A stretch of 60,748 nt of DNA. It comes from Kiritimatiellia bacterium. GTDB lineage: Bacteria > Verrucomicrobiota > Kiritimatiellia > JAFGHX01. The translations under genes and the position numbers were made by a program. The notes beneath the pieces were generated by a model. That model ran no database searches. It was not told the DNA's origin and saw only the letters and a program-made list of their open reading frames with translations. Positions 1 through 8,780 of this stretch are shown here, one piece after another. The DNA lies in NCBI GenBank assembly GCA_016929905.1, contig JAFGHX010000309.1, forward strand, positions 1 through 60,748. The letters are read 5' to 3'. Numbering within the stretch: the first letter of the stretch is position 1; the number at the start of each line of letters is the position of its first letter.

Positions 1-1
1 C

Positions 2-877
2 GGGTCCGGCGGCGGGTTCGGCACCTCGCAGGTGAACTTCTTCGGGTTGAAAGGGTTCGGCCAGCGGATCGCCATCCTGCTCGACGTCTCCGAGAGCATG
101 TGCGAAGACTCGCGCGGCTACCCGAAGGGCTATCAGCGCGTGAAGTTCCGGATCCGCGAGGTCATCTCCTACCTCGCCGACGGCACCTTCTTCAATATCA
201 TCTCCTTCGCCCGCGGGTGCCGCACCTGCTTCCCGAAAATGCTGCTCGCCGATGCCGACAGCAAGGAACGCGCCAAGAAATGGGTCGAGCAGTTCAACAA
301 CCTCGAGGGGCCGTTCGGCATGCGCGAGAGCAACTACTGGCCGGGCGAGCACGGGCTGAAGGCGCAGGGCGGGTCCACCCGCATCGACCTGGCGCTGACG
401 GCCGCGTTCGAGCAGGGGGCCGACACGATCTTCGTGATCACCGACGGCGTGCCGTGGGTCTACAAGTTCCTGGAAGGCAAAGAGCTCGAAGAACACATGA
501 AACGCGTCGCCCAGTGGCGCGAACGCAAGGCGCAGGAGGAAGAAAGCCTGACGGACAAGGACCGCGAACGCATGCGCAAAGCGGAGGCGGAGGAGAAACA
601 ACGGAAGGAAGAAGAGGACGCCAAGCGCCTGCGCAAGGGGCTCGGGCCGTTTGTGCGGGAGGGCGGCGGCAAAGGCGGGCCGGCACCCCCTCGGTTCAGC
701 GACGAAGACGTGCTCAAGCACGTCGATATGCTCCAGAAGAAGTTCTACGACGACCAGGGCAAGCGGCGCGCGCGCGTCCACGTGATCGGCTATGAGGTCG
801 ACGGGCAGACGGAGAACTTCCTCCGCGAGCTCGCCACGCAGAACAAAGGCCGCTTCCGCCGGATCAAGCATTTCTGA
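2..877 (+). CDS. von Willebrand factor A (vWA) domain protein, 5' end outside window
   Basis: The reading frame is open from the first bases of the window, with a Gly-rich stretch before the first possible start (GTG at 32), so the gene most likely begins upstream. The visible part starts with a vWA fold: the strand IAILLDVSESM carries the MIDAS motif DxSxS, and a later strand ends FVITDGVP. After about residue 150 comes a highly charged Glu/Lys/Arg-rich segment, probably a helical coiled coil, and a short C-terminal beta strand region (RVHVIGYEVDG). vWA domains bind metal ions and protein partners; the partner is unknown here. A strong hairpin terminator follows the stop codon. The vWA assignment is confident; the biological role is not. 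Confidence 0.75.
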   Translation, partial: GSGGGFGTSQVNFFGLKGFGQRIAILLDVSESMCEDSRGYPKGYQRVKFRIREVISYLADGTFFNIISFARGCRTCFPKMLLADADSKERAKKWVEQFNNLEGPFGMRESNYWPGEHGLKAQGGSTRIDLALTAAFEQGADTIFVITDGVPWVYKFLEGKELEEHMKRVAQWRERKAQEEESLTDKDRERMRKAEAEEKQRKEEEDAKRLRKGLGPFVREGGGKGGPAPPRFSDEDVLKHVDMLQKKFYDDQGKRRARVHVIGYEVDGQTENFLRELATQNKGRFRRIKHF

Positions 878-899
878 AAACCGACCTGCGGTGAAGCCC

Positions 900-933
900 G
901 GCCCGCTGCTCGCCAGGCAGCGGGCCTTCCTTT
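900..933 (+). terminator. Rho-independent terminator after vWA gene
   Basis: A perfect 10-bp GC-rich stem (GGCCCGCTGC with GCAGCGGGCC), a 7-nt loop and a T-rich tail (TTCCTTT) lie 23 nt after the stop codon. Confidence 0.85.
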
Positions 934-973
934 AACATACACGTCTTCGCGTGTATCTGAGCAGCGCGGTCGT

Positions 974-1046
974 CCTCGGCCGCGCACGGCCGAGGGAGGG
1001 CCGGGCGAGGACGCCCGGCCTACTTTGGGTTGCGGGCGAAGCCCGC
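974..1046. repeat. Cluster of three hairpins including a GTAG-headed REP-like element
   Basis: Three palindromes sit in a row in the spacer: 974-995 (9-bp stem), 999-1020 and 1032-1046 (6-bp stem, GAA loop). The middle one is flanked on its right by CTAC (1020-1023). Read on the minus strand it is GTAG followed by an 8-bp stem GCCGGGCG, loop TCCT, and CGCCCGGC. Nearly the same hairpin recurs at 49438-49461, and hairpins with other stems but the same GTAG head occur near 26.9-27.1 kb. Confidence 0.75.
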
Positions 1047-1144
1047 CTTGAGTTATTTCCGCCCTTGTCTTCAGATCCGCTCCCGGTGTACAGTCTGCTC
1101 CGGCCCGGCGACAAGCCAAGAGTTCAACCCGGAGCGCACCACAC

Positions 1145-2095
1145 GTGGCGGAACTCACCAACACTTTTTCGTGGTCCTTCAGTGCGGCGGAAGACTTCGA
1201 GGAATGCCGAAGGCGGCGGTACTGGGCAAAGTACGCCATGTGGGGCGGCTGGAGTCGCGACGCGGCTGAGGAGCCGCGCACCGCTTACCGCCTCTGCAAA
1301 ATGGAGAACCGGTACTCGCTGCTCGGCAACGCCGTGGAACAGGCGGTGATGTGGGTGCTGCGCCAGAAGCAGGCGGGTCGCGACGCGACGGTCGAGGAGG
1401 CCTACCAGGAAATCGCCAGACCGTACCTGAACCGGGCCTGGAAGGAGTCCAGAGAGAAGCGCTGGGAACAGAACCCGAAGAAGTACTGCTGCCTCCACGA
1501 ACACTACTACGCCACAGCGGGCGGCAACGAACCGGAAGAATGGACCCGCACCGTGGCTGAGCACACCCGGCAATGCCTCGCCAATTTCATCGCCTCCGTG
1601 CTGCCCGGCCTCGCTCAGGTGCGCCGCGAGCAGGAAATCGCGGTGGCCACCGTCGCGCAGGGCGATCCCGAGTCCTTCGATTTCGGCGGGGTCAAAGTCT
1701 ACGCGATCCCGGACTACGTCTACCGGGCCGGCACCGCCGTTCATATCTACGACTGGAAGGCCGGCAAGCCGCGCGAGAATCACGCGGATCAACTCGCCCT
1801 CTACGGCTTCTGGGCCAACACCAAGCACGGGATCCCCGCTGCCAACATCTACGTCCATATCGAGTACCTCCTGCTCGACAGCCGCGAGGTCAGGCAACTC
1901 ACCGAGGCCGATCTGCAGGGCGTGGAAGAAAAGATCCGGGATTCGGTCCAGGATATGGCCGAGTACCTCGTCAACGGCGACATTCGCCGCAACGAGCCGG
2001 TGCCCAAACAGGACTGGGACCTCGCATCCAGCCGCGGCGCCTGCCGCTGGTGCAACTTCCTCGAACTGTGCGCGCCCGAACTCGGGCAGGAGTAG
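1145..2095 (+). CDS. PD-(D/E)XK superfamily nuclease with probable Fe-S cluster
   Basis: 316 aa, GTG start preceded by GGAGC. The protein resembles the nuclease domain of Cas4, AddB and RecB. The core motif is IYDWKAGKPRENHADQLALYG: Asp and the Glu/Lys-type active-site positions followed by the QxxxY motif. A Cys near the N-terminus (FEECRRRRYW) and a C-terminal CRWCNFLELC (CxxCxxxxxC) match the four-cysteine pattern that holds a 4Fe-4S cluster in Cas4/AddB-type enzymes. It is a stand-alone nuclease; no helicase, cas or recombination genes lie nearby, so its pathway (probably DNA end processing) cannot be given. Confidence 0.8.
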   Translation: MAELTNTFSWSFSAAEDFEECRRRRYWAKYAMWGGWSRDAAEEPRTAYRLCKMENRYSLLGNAVEQAVMWVLRQKQAGRDATVEEAYQEIARPYLNRAWKESREKRWEQNPKKYCCLHEHYYATAGGNEPEEWTRTVAEHTRQCLANFIASVLPGLAQVRREQEIAVATVAQGDPESFDFGGVKVYAIPDYVYRAGTAVHIYDWKAGKPRENHADQLALYGFWANTKHGIPAANIYVHIEYLLLDSREVRQLTEADLQGVEEKIRDSVQDMAEYLVNGDIRRNEPVPKQDWDLASSRGACRWCNFLELCAPELGQE

Positions 2096-2104
2096 AAGGC
2101 GACG

Positions 2105-2118
2105 CCGCCTTCGGGCGG
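2105..2118. other. UUCG-type hairpin after nuclease gene
   Basis: CCGCC-TTCG-GGCGG, a 5-bp stem with a UUCG-class tetraloop 10 nt after the nuclease stop. No T-run follows, so it may be an RNA 3'-end stabiliser rather than a full terminator. The rest of the 2096-2420 spacer is GC-rich and has one long-range inverted repeat (about 2132-2140 with 2229-2237). Confidence 0.35.
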
Positions 2119-2249
2119 ACACCGGCCGCCCGCCCGGCCCTGCCGTAAGGGGCCCCGCTGATCCCGTCTGGACAAGTCCAAAGTCGCGATTTGTCTTTGT
2201 CGCCATGAAATTCGCCGCGGGCCGCCAGGCCGGGCGGCTTTGAATCCGC

Positions 2250-2278
2250 TTGCCTTCTCCCGCGCCTCCCTCTATCTT
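2250..2278 (+). promoter_or_regulatory. Candidate sigma-70 promoter for nifJ-type gene
   Basis: TTGCCT, a 17-nt spacer, then TATCTT. It lies about 140 nt upstream of the oxidoreductase start and is the best -35/-10 pair in the 325-nt gene-free spacer. Confidence 0.45.
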
Positions 2279-2420
2279 AGACAGGTTGTTTGCATGAAGC
2301 TGCTGGCCCTTTCTGCCCCGCACGGTCCTCCGTCGAACAATGACAAGGGGGGCTTCTCCTGTCGGAGCGGGCAGGGCCGATTTCCGGGGGTTGAGAACGC
2401 GCAACGCAATGGGGGAGACC

Positions 2421-5400
2421 ATGGCCAAGACGATGACGGTAATGGACGGCAACACCGCGGCGGCGACCGTCGCGCACGCGGTAAACGAAGTGTGCGCCAT
2501 CTATCCGATTACGCCGTCCTCGCCGATGGGTGAGACGGCCGACGAACTGAGCGCCAAGGGCGTGACGAACATCTGGGGCACCATCCCGCAGGTGGTTGAA
2601 ATGCAGTCGGAGGGCGGCGCCAGCGGCGCGGTGCACGGCGCGCTCACTTCCGGCGCGTTGACCACGACATTCACCGCCTCGCAAGGCCTGCTGCTGATGA
2701 TCCCGAACATGTTCAAGATCGCGGGCGAGCTCAGCCCGACCGTCTTCCACGTCTCCGCCCGTTCCGTGGCGTGCCAGGCGCTGTCCATCTTCTGCGACCA
2801 CTCCGACGTCATGGCCGTGCGGTCCACGGGCTGGGGGCTGCTCGCCTCGGCGAGCATCCAGGAGATCATGGATTTCGCGCTCATCGCGCAGGCGGCGACG
2901 CTGGAATCGCGAGTGCCGTTTGTGCATTTTTTCGACGGGTTCCGCAACTCGCACGAATTCCAGAAGATCGAGGAAGTGACCCGCGACATCATGCGGGCGA
3001 TGATAGACGACGAACTCGTGCTCGCCCATCGCGCGCGCGGCATGTCGCCCGACCGGCCCGTGCTGCGCGGCACGGCCCAGAACCCGGATGTGTTCTTCCA
3101 GGGGCGCGAGACGGTGAATCCGTACTATCTGCCCGTCGCCGCCCATGTGCAGAAGGCGATGGACAAGTTTGCCGGGCTCACCGGCCGGGCGTACAAGCTG
3201 TACGAGTACGTCGGCGCGTCCGATGCCGAGCGCGTCATCGTGCTGATGGGCTCGGCGGCGGAAACGGCGCACGAAACCGCCGAGCACCTCATGAGCCGGG
3301 GCGAAAAGGTCGGGCTGCTCAAGGTCCGGCTGTATCGCCCGTTCGACGTGAAGGCGTTCTGCGACGCGCTGCCCGCCTCCGTGCGCGCCATCGCCGTCCT
3401 GGAACGGACCAAAGAGCCGGGCGCGATCGGCGAGCCCATGTATCTCGACGTCCGGTCCGCGATCGGCGAGGGGATGGAGGAGCAGGTCTTCAAGGGCGCG
3501 AAATACCCGACGATCATCGGCGGCCGCTACGGGCTCGGCTCCAAGGAGTTCAGCCCGGCCATGGTCAAAGCCGTCTATGACAACCTCGCGCTCGACCAGC
3601 CGAAGAACCATTTCACCGTCGGCATCAACGACGACGTGACGCATACCAGCCTGGAACTCGACGAGACGTTCGCCATCGAGCAGCCCGGCCGGATCGAATG
3701 CATGTTCTATGCGCTCGGCTCGGACGGGACGGTCGGCGCCAGCCACAATTCGACCGAGATCATCGGCAGCCGTACGGAGAACTACGCCCAGAACTACTGC
3801 GTCTACGACTCCAAGAAGGCCGGGGCGCGGACGGTCTCGCACCTGCGCTTCGGTCCGAAACTCATTCGCAGCCCCTACCTGTGCCGGCGCGCGGACTTCG
3901 TGGCGTGCCACAATTTCTCGTTTGTCGAGAAGTACGACATGCTTTCCGGCGCCAAGCCGGGCAGCACGTTCCTGCTCAACTGCCCGTACGGGCCCGACGA
4001 GGTGTGGGACTACCTGCCGGACGAGATGGAGGCGCAGATCATTGCGAAGAAGCTGAAGTTCTACGTGATCGACGCCGCCACGCTGGCCAAGGATCTGGGG
4101 CTGGGCGCGCGGATCAACACGATCATGCAGACCTGCTTCTTCGCCATCTCCGGCGTCCTGCCCACGGACGAAGCGATTGCGGCGCTGAAGGACGCGATCC
4201 GGCACAGCTACGGCAAGAAGGGCGAGGCGATCGTTCAGATGAATTTCAAGGCGGTCGACGGCACCCTCGAGGGGCTGCACCCGGTGCGCGTGCCCGACAA
4301 GCCGGCGGGCAAGCTCAAGATGCCGCCCACCGTGCCGGACGAAGCGCCGGAATTCGTCAAGGACGTGACGGCGCTGCTGATGCGCCAGGAAGGCGACGCG
4401 TTGCCCGTGAGCAAGATGCCCGCCGACGGCACCTGGCCGACCGGCACCACGAAATACGAGAAGCGGAACGTCGCCCAGGACATCCCCCAATGGGATCCGG
4501 CCCTGTGCATCCAGTGCGCGCAGTGTTCGCTGGTCTGTCCGCACGCGGCGATCCGCGTGAAGATCTACGACGCCGGCGTGCTGAAGAACGCGCCCGCGAC
4601 GTTCAAGTCGGCCGATGCGAAGGGCAAAGAGTACGCCGGCATGAAATGGACCGTGCAGGTCGCGCCCGAGGATTGTACCGGGTGCGGCGCCTGCGTCTTC
4701 AACTGCCCGGCCAAGGAGAAGGACCGGGCGACGAAGCAGGAAACCGGCCACAAGGCGATCGACATGACGCCGCAACTGCCGCTGCGCCGGCAGGAGGCGG
4801 AGAACTTCGCGTTCTTCCTCAAGATCCCGGAACTCGCGCCCGACCGCTACAACAGGGCCACCATCAAGGGCAGCCAGCTCGCCACGCCCCTGTTCGAATT
4901 CTCGGGCGCGTGTCCCGGCTGCGGGGAGACGCAGTACGTGAAACTGCTCACGCAGCTGTTCGGCGACAGGGCCATGATCGCCAACGCAACGGGCTGTTCC
5001 AGCATCTACGGCGGCAATCTGCCCACCACGCCGTACACCACCCGGGCGGACGGGCGCGGGCCGACCTGGTCGAACTCCCTGTTCGAGGACAACGCCGAGT
5101 TCGGGTTCGGCATGCGGCTGGCCGTGGACAAATTCAGGCAGTACGCGTGCGAACTCGTGGGCAAGCTGCGCGAGGCCGATTGCCCCGCATGCGGCAACGT
5201 GAAGGACGTGCTGGCCGCCGTGTGCGACGCCGATCAGTCGAGCCAGGCCGCGATCGAGGCGCAGCGCGAGCGCGTCGCCAAGCTGAAGGACGCGCTCGCC
5301 GCCTGCGACGATGCGCTGTGCCGGCAGTTGTGCTCCGTGGCGGACTATCTCGTCAAGAAATCCGTCTGGGTCCTCGGCGGCGACGGCTGGGCCTATGATA

Positions 5401-6047
5401 TCGGGTACGGCGGGCTGGACCACGTGCTCGCGTGCGGGCGTAACGTCAACGTGCTCGTGCTGGACACGGAGGTCTACTCCAACACGGGCGGGCAGGCCTC
5501 CAAGTCCACCCCGATGGGCGCCGTGGCCCGTTTCGCCGCGGCCGGGCGGCCGGCGATGAAGAAGGACATGGCGCTGATGATGATGACTTACGGCAACATC
5601 TACGTGGCCACGGTGTCGATGGGCGCCAACCCGGCGCAGTGCGTGCGCGCGTTCGCCGAGGCCGAGGCTTACGAAGGGCCTTCCATCATCATTGCCTATT
5701 CCACTTGCATCGCGCACGGGATCAACATGACGGAAGGCCTGGGCGAGCAGAAGAAGGCCGTTCAGTCGGGCCACTTCCCGCTCATGCGTTTCAATCCGGC
5801 TCTTGCGCGGGAAGGCAAGAACCCGTTCGTCCTCGACAGCAAGCCGCCCATCATGAAGTTCAGCGAGCACGCGCTGGAGGAGAACCGGTTCCGCATCCTC
5901 ACCAAGACGCATCCAGACCAGGCCAAGGCCCTGCTGGCCGAAGCCGACCGGTTGACCGTCGCGCGGTTCGATCTGTATCAGAAACTCGCCCAGATGCCGC
6001 TGTGCGGCGCCGCCGATACGGCGGAAGCGAAGGAGGCCGCGGAATGA
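2421..6047 (+). CDS. nifJ: Pyruvate:ferredoxin (flavodoxin) oxidoreductase, single-chain
   Basis: 1208 aa, the usual length of the homodimeric fused enzyme, which converts pyruvate + CoA to acetyl-CoA + CO2 and reduces ferredoxin. Domain order is canonical: N-terminal domain with YPITPSSPMGE; central domains; a ferredoxin domain with CIQCAQCSLVCPH and CTGCGACVFNCP (two 4Fe-4S clusters); then the thiamine-diphosphate domain with GDGWAYDIGYGGLDH and LDTEVYSNTGGQ. Cysteines for the proximal cluster are in ACPGCGE and NATGC. I chose the ATG at 2421 because GGGGGAG lies just upstream; ATG at 2409 is possible. The stop overlaps the prfB start (ATGA). Its presence implies anaerobic or fermentative pyruvate metabolism. 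Confidence 0.97.
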   Translation: MAKTMTVMDGNTAAATVAHAVNEVCAIYPITPSSPMGETADELSAKGVTNIWGTIPQVVEMQSEGGASGAVHGALTSGALTTTFTASQGLLLMIPNMFKIAGELSPTVFHVSARSVACQALSIFCDHSDVMAVRSTGWGLLASASIQEIMDFALIAQAATLESRVPFVHFFDGFRNSHEFQKIEEVTRDIMRAMIDDELVLAHRARGMSPDRPVLRGTAQNPDVFFQGRETVNPYYLPVAAHVQKAMDKFAGLTGRAYKLYEYVGASDAERVIVLMGSAAETAHETAEHLMSRGEKVGLLKVRLYRPFDVKAFCDALPASVRAIAVLERTKEPGAIGEPMYLDVRSAIGEGMEEQVFKGAKYPTIIGGRYGLGSKEFSPAMVKAVYDNLALDQPKNHFTVGINDDVTHTSLELDETFAIEQPGRIECMFYALGSDGTVGASHNSTEIIGSRTENYAQNYCVYDSKKAGARTVSHLRFGPKLIRSPYLCRRADFVACHNFSFVEKYDMLSGAKPGSTFLLNCPYGPDEVWDYLPDEMEAQIIAKKLKFYVIDAATLAKDLGLGARINTIMQTCFFAISGVLPTDEAIAALKDAIRHSYGKKGEAIVQMNFKAVDGTLEGLHPVRVPDKPAGKLKMPPTVPDEAPEFVKDVTALLMRQEGDALPVSKMPADGTWPTGTTKYEKRNVAQDIPQWDPALCIQCAQCSLVCPHAAIRVKIYDAGVLKNAPATFKSADAKGKEYAGMKWTVQVAPEDCTGCGACVFNCPAKEKDRATKQETGHKAIDMTPQLPLRRQEAENFAFFLKIPELAPDRYNRATIKGSQLATPLFEFSGACPGCGETQYVKLLTQLFGDRAMIANATGCSSIYGGNLPTTPYTTRADGRGPTWSNSLFEDNAEFGFGMRLAVDKFRQYACELVGKLREADCPACGNVKDVLAAVCDADQSSQAAIEAQRERVAKLKDALAACDDALCRQLCSVADYLVKKSVWVLGGDGWAYDIGYGGLDHVLACGRNVNVLVLDTEVYSNTGGQASKSTPMGAVARFAAAGRPAMKKDMALMMMTYGNIYVATVSMGANPAQCVRAFAEAEAYEGPSIIIAYSTCIAHGINMTEGLGEQKKAVQSGHFPLMRFNPALAREGKNPFVLDSKPPIMKFSEHALEENRFRILTKTHPDQAKALLAEADRLTVARFDLYQKLAQMPLCGAADTAEAKEAAE

Positions 6048-7160
6048 TGGAGGAAGCCCGGGAACGCCTCGACCGGATGCGCCGGCATCTCGCGGAAATG
6101 CGAGGCTATCTTTGACGTCGATAACCGCCGGAAAGGTCTGGCGACGCTCGAGCAGGAGATGGCGTCGCCTTCGTTCTGGGACGATCAGAACAAGGCCAAG
6201 CACACGATCGAGAAGGCCAATCAGCACCGCGTTATTCTGAACCCGTTCGGGAAGCTGGAGAAGGCAGCCGAGGATGTCGCGCTATTCCTTGAATTGGCCG
6301 AAGGGGAAGAGGACCCGAGCCAGAAAGAGCAGGTCGTGGCCGACGCCGTGACGGAGTTGGACCGGGCCGAGGAAGCGTTCGGCAAACTGGAGCTGCAGTC
6401 GTTGCTGGGCGATCCGCTCGACGCGCATAACGTCTACCTCTCCCTGCACGCCGGCGCCGGCGGAACGGAATCCTGCGATTGGGCCGAGATGCTCCTGCGG
6501 ATGTACCGCCGCTACTGCGAAGCGCACGAGTTCGAGGTGACCCTGCTCGATCTCCAGGCGGGAGAGGAGGCGGGGATCAAGAGCGCCACGCTGCTGGCTG
6601 CCGGCCCCTTCGCCTACGGTTACCTCAAAGCCGAACGCGGCGTCCATCGGCTGGTGCGGATCAGTCCGTTCGATGCCAACAAACGGCGCCACACCTCGTT
6701 TGCGTCGGTCGACACCCTGGCGGAGGTCGATGAATCGATCGAGATCGAGATCGACGAAAACGACCTGCGGGTCGACACCTACCGCTCAAGCGGCGCGGGC
6801 GGCCAGCATGTCAACACCACCGACTCCGCCGTGCGCATCACGCATGTGCCGACGGGGATCATCGTGGCGTGCCAGGCCGAACGCTCTCAGCACAAGAACC
6901 GCAGCCGGGCCATGAGCCTGCTCCGGGCCCGGCTCCATGAATGGACGCTGGACCAGAAACGCAAGGATATGGAAAAGCACTATGGCGAAAAGGGGGAGAT
7001 CGCCTGGGGCCACCAGATCCGGTCGTATGTCCTGCACCCGTATTCTCTCGTGAAGGACCTCCGTACCGATACCGAGGTCGGAAACGTCTCCGGGGTGCTG
7101 GACGGGGATCTGGATCCGTTCATCGAGGCCTTTCTGAAGTGGCAAAGAAGCCGGCAGTAG
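6044..7160 (+). CDS. prfB: Peptide chain release factor 2 (RF2), with +1 programmed frameshift
   Basis: The gene is read in two frames. The first frame runs 23 codons from ATG 6044 and ends ...RGYL at CTT TGA C (6110-6116). A +1 shift at CTT continues as D-V-D-N-R-R to 7160, giving 371 aa. This is the classical RF2 autoregulatory site: when RF2 is scarce, slow termination at UGA favours the shift. The downstream frame contains the peptide anticodon SPF (RISPFDANKRR) and the catalytic GGQ (SGAGGQHVNTTDS), which hydrolyses peptidyl-tRNA at UAA/UGA. An annotation using only the second frame would begin falsely at 6159. The start overlaps the stop of the preceding gene, so the two may be translationally coupled. 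Confidence 0.97.
6110..6116 (+). promoter_or_regulatory. prfB programmed +1 frameshift site (CTTTGAC)
   Basis: CTT-TGA-C preceded by GAGG at 6102-6105 and the codons for R-G-Y-L, matching the known RF2 recoding signal. Confidence 0.95.
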
Positions 7161-7167
7161 GAGGACC

Positions 7168-7272
7168 GGAAGACTGGAAGAGTGGAAGGCTGGAAGAGTG
7201 GATGGCTGCACGGGAAACCACGGTCCGCGTTTGTCCCAATCCTTCCAATCTTCCAACGTTCCATTCTTCCGG
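7168..7272. repeat. Facing arrays of TGGAAGA-like repeats forming an inverted repeat
   Basis: The left arm (7168-7202) is built of GGAAGACTGGAAGAGTGGAA-type units. The right arm (7238-7272) carries the complementary pyrimidine units (CCTTCCAATCTTCCAACG). About 35 nt of unrelated sequence separates them. The arms can pair imperfectly into a long stem. They fill the prfB-metallophosphoesterase spacer and resemble the arrangement at 58.1-58.3 kb, with a different unit. Confidence 0.75.
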
Positions 7273-7304
7273 TGCTCCGTTTGTCGTGGTCTTGGCGTAG
7301 TGCT

Positions 7305-8780
7305 ATGAGATACGCGGTCATCTCCGACATACACGCCAATCTGCAGGCGTGGAATGCCGTTCTGCTCGACATCCGCAGCTCCTCGGTGGACGAAATCATC
7401 TGTCTCGGCGATATCGTGGGCTACGGGCCGAACCCCCGAGAAGTGCTCGAATCCGTCTATGCGCATGTACACCATTTCGTGCTCGGCAACCACGATGCGG
7501 CCGTGTGCGACATGATCGATTGCGGGTACTTTAACCGGATTGCGCGTGAACTCATCCTCTGGACGAGGGGCCAACTCAACCCCGCCGCGCACAAGTTCCT
7601 GCATGCCCTGCCGCTTTCGCTGCTGGGCGAGGGGTTCCGCTGCGTACACGGCGAGTTCGGCCAGCCCGGCCGGTTCGAGTATGTTGTGGCGCCCGAGGAG
7701 GCCGTCCCCTCCTGGCAGGCCGTCGACGAGCCGCTCCTGTTCGTCGGCCATACGCATCTGCCCGGCATCTTCCTGCTGGGTCAGAGCGGCGTCCCGCATC
7801 TCGTGGCGCCCCAGGACTTCGTGCTGGAGCCGGAGAAACGGTTCCTCGTTAATGTCGGTTCCGTCGGTCAACCGCGCGATGAGGATGCGCGCGCGTCCTA
7901 CTGCATCTACGATTCGGCCCGGTCAGCCGTGTTCTGGCGGCGGATCCCGTTCGATATCGATGCCTACGAGGCCGCCGTCGAGGCGGCGCACCTCCCGGCC
8001 GACGCGAGCCTCCTGGCCGAAGACCCGCGCCGGACGAGAGATCCGGTGCGCTTCATCCAGGACTTCAGCCCGGGCAAAGCGCCTGAGAAAGGCGTAACCG
8101 ACGCCGTCGAAGTGCAGACGCTCAAGCACCTCCGCAAGGGCGTCCGGAAATGGCGCACGCTGGCCGCGGGCTTGCTCGGCCTGTGCCTGCTGTCTGCCGG
8201 CGGCGCGGGATGGCTCTGGCACCGGTACGGCAATCGCTCGGCCGTCATCGCCGGCGAGCGTACCGCGCCGCTGTCGGCCGCGGCCGTCGCGGTCGACGCG
8301 AACGTGCTGTCAGCGCCGCCTGCCGACCCCGTGCCGCCCGGCCGGCCCGTCCCCGGCTGGCGGATCCGGCTCGGCGACCGTCGCCGGCAGAGTGTGGCGG
8401 TCGAGACCGTGGACGGTTCGGCGCTGGGGTTCGTCCTGCGGTCGCAGGCGGCCGGTGTGGAGATGGCGGTGCTGTCGCCCGACATCACGATCACGCCCGA
8501 CATGCGTTTCTGTCTCGAGGCTTTCTTGCGGAAGAGCGCCGACTTCGACGGGCACGTGCACGTCGTCGTCTCGCTGGTCAGCCGTCCGGCCGACAACCCG
8601 GGCCGTCTGTACCAGCAGAACATCGTCAAGGCCCCGACCTGGAAGCGAAAGGACGATTGGCTGCTGGCCAAGCAGACCTTTGACGCACCCGACGGCGCCG
8701 AGTTCGCCCGCTTCCAGATCCAGGGCCGGTTCACCGGGACCGTATGGGTGCTGGACCCCGCACTCTACCGTCGGAGGTGA
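7305..8780 (+). CDS. Calcineurin-like metallophosphoesterase with membrane anchor and C-terminal domain
   Basis: 491 aa. Residues 1-215 form a metallophosphoesterase of the YfcE/protein phosphatase type, with metal-binding motifs DIH (8-10), GD (35-36), GNHD (61-64), H115 and GHTH (148-151). Unlike the usual small soluble family members, it continues: a basic segment precedes a hydrophobic helix at about 284-305. A roughly 180-residue C-terminal part follows that is Pro/Ala-rich and then beta-rich, which I do not recognise. The topology suggests the phosphoesterase is cytoplasmic and the tail extracytoplasmic. An in-frame extension reaches 7182 but would be encoded by repeat DNA, so I start at MRYAVISDIH. 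It overlaps the convergent transporter gene by 16 bp. Confidence 0.85.
   Translation: MRYAVISDIHANLQAWNAVLLDIRSSSVDEIICLGDIVGYGPNPREVLESVYAHVHHFVLGNHDAAVCDMIDCGYFNRIARELILWTRGQLNPAAHKFLHALPLSLLGEGFRCVHGEFGQPGRFEYVVAPEEAVPSWQAVDEPLLFVGHTHLPGIFLLGQSGVPHLVAPQDFVLEPEKRFLVNVGSVGQPRDEDARASYCIYDSARSAVFWRRIPFDIDAYEAAVEAAHLPADASLLAEDPRRTRDPVRFIQDFSPGKAPEKGVTDAVEVQTLKHLRKGVRKWRTLAAGLLGLCLLSAGGAGWLWHRYGNRSAVIAGERTAPLSAAAVAVDANVLSAPPADPVPPGRPVPGWRIRLGDRRRQSVAVETVDGSALGFVLRSQAAGVEMAVLSPDITITPDMRFCLEAFLRKSADFDGHVHVVVSLVSRPADNPGRLYQQNIVKAPTWKRKDDWLLAKQTFDAPDGAEFARFQIQGRFTGTVWVLDPALYRRR

Noticed and set aside
2277..6227. A 1316-codon open frame on the minus strand opposite the pyruvate oxidoreductase
   Set aside because: Antisense shadow of a strongly coding GC-rich gene; composition is His/Arg/Gly-rich with no family motif, and the plus strand encodes a canonical enzyme.
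7168..7272. Rho-independent terminator for prfB
   Set aside because: The paired arms are imperfect, separated by ~35 nt and lack a T-run; listed as a repeat instead.
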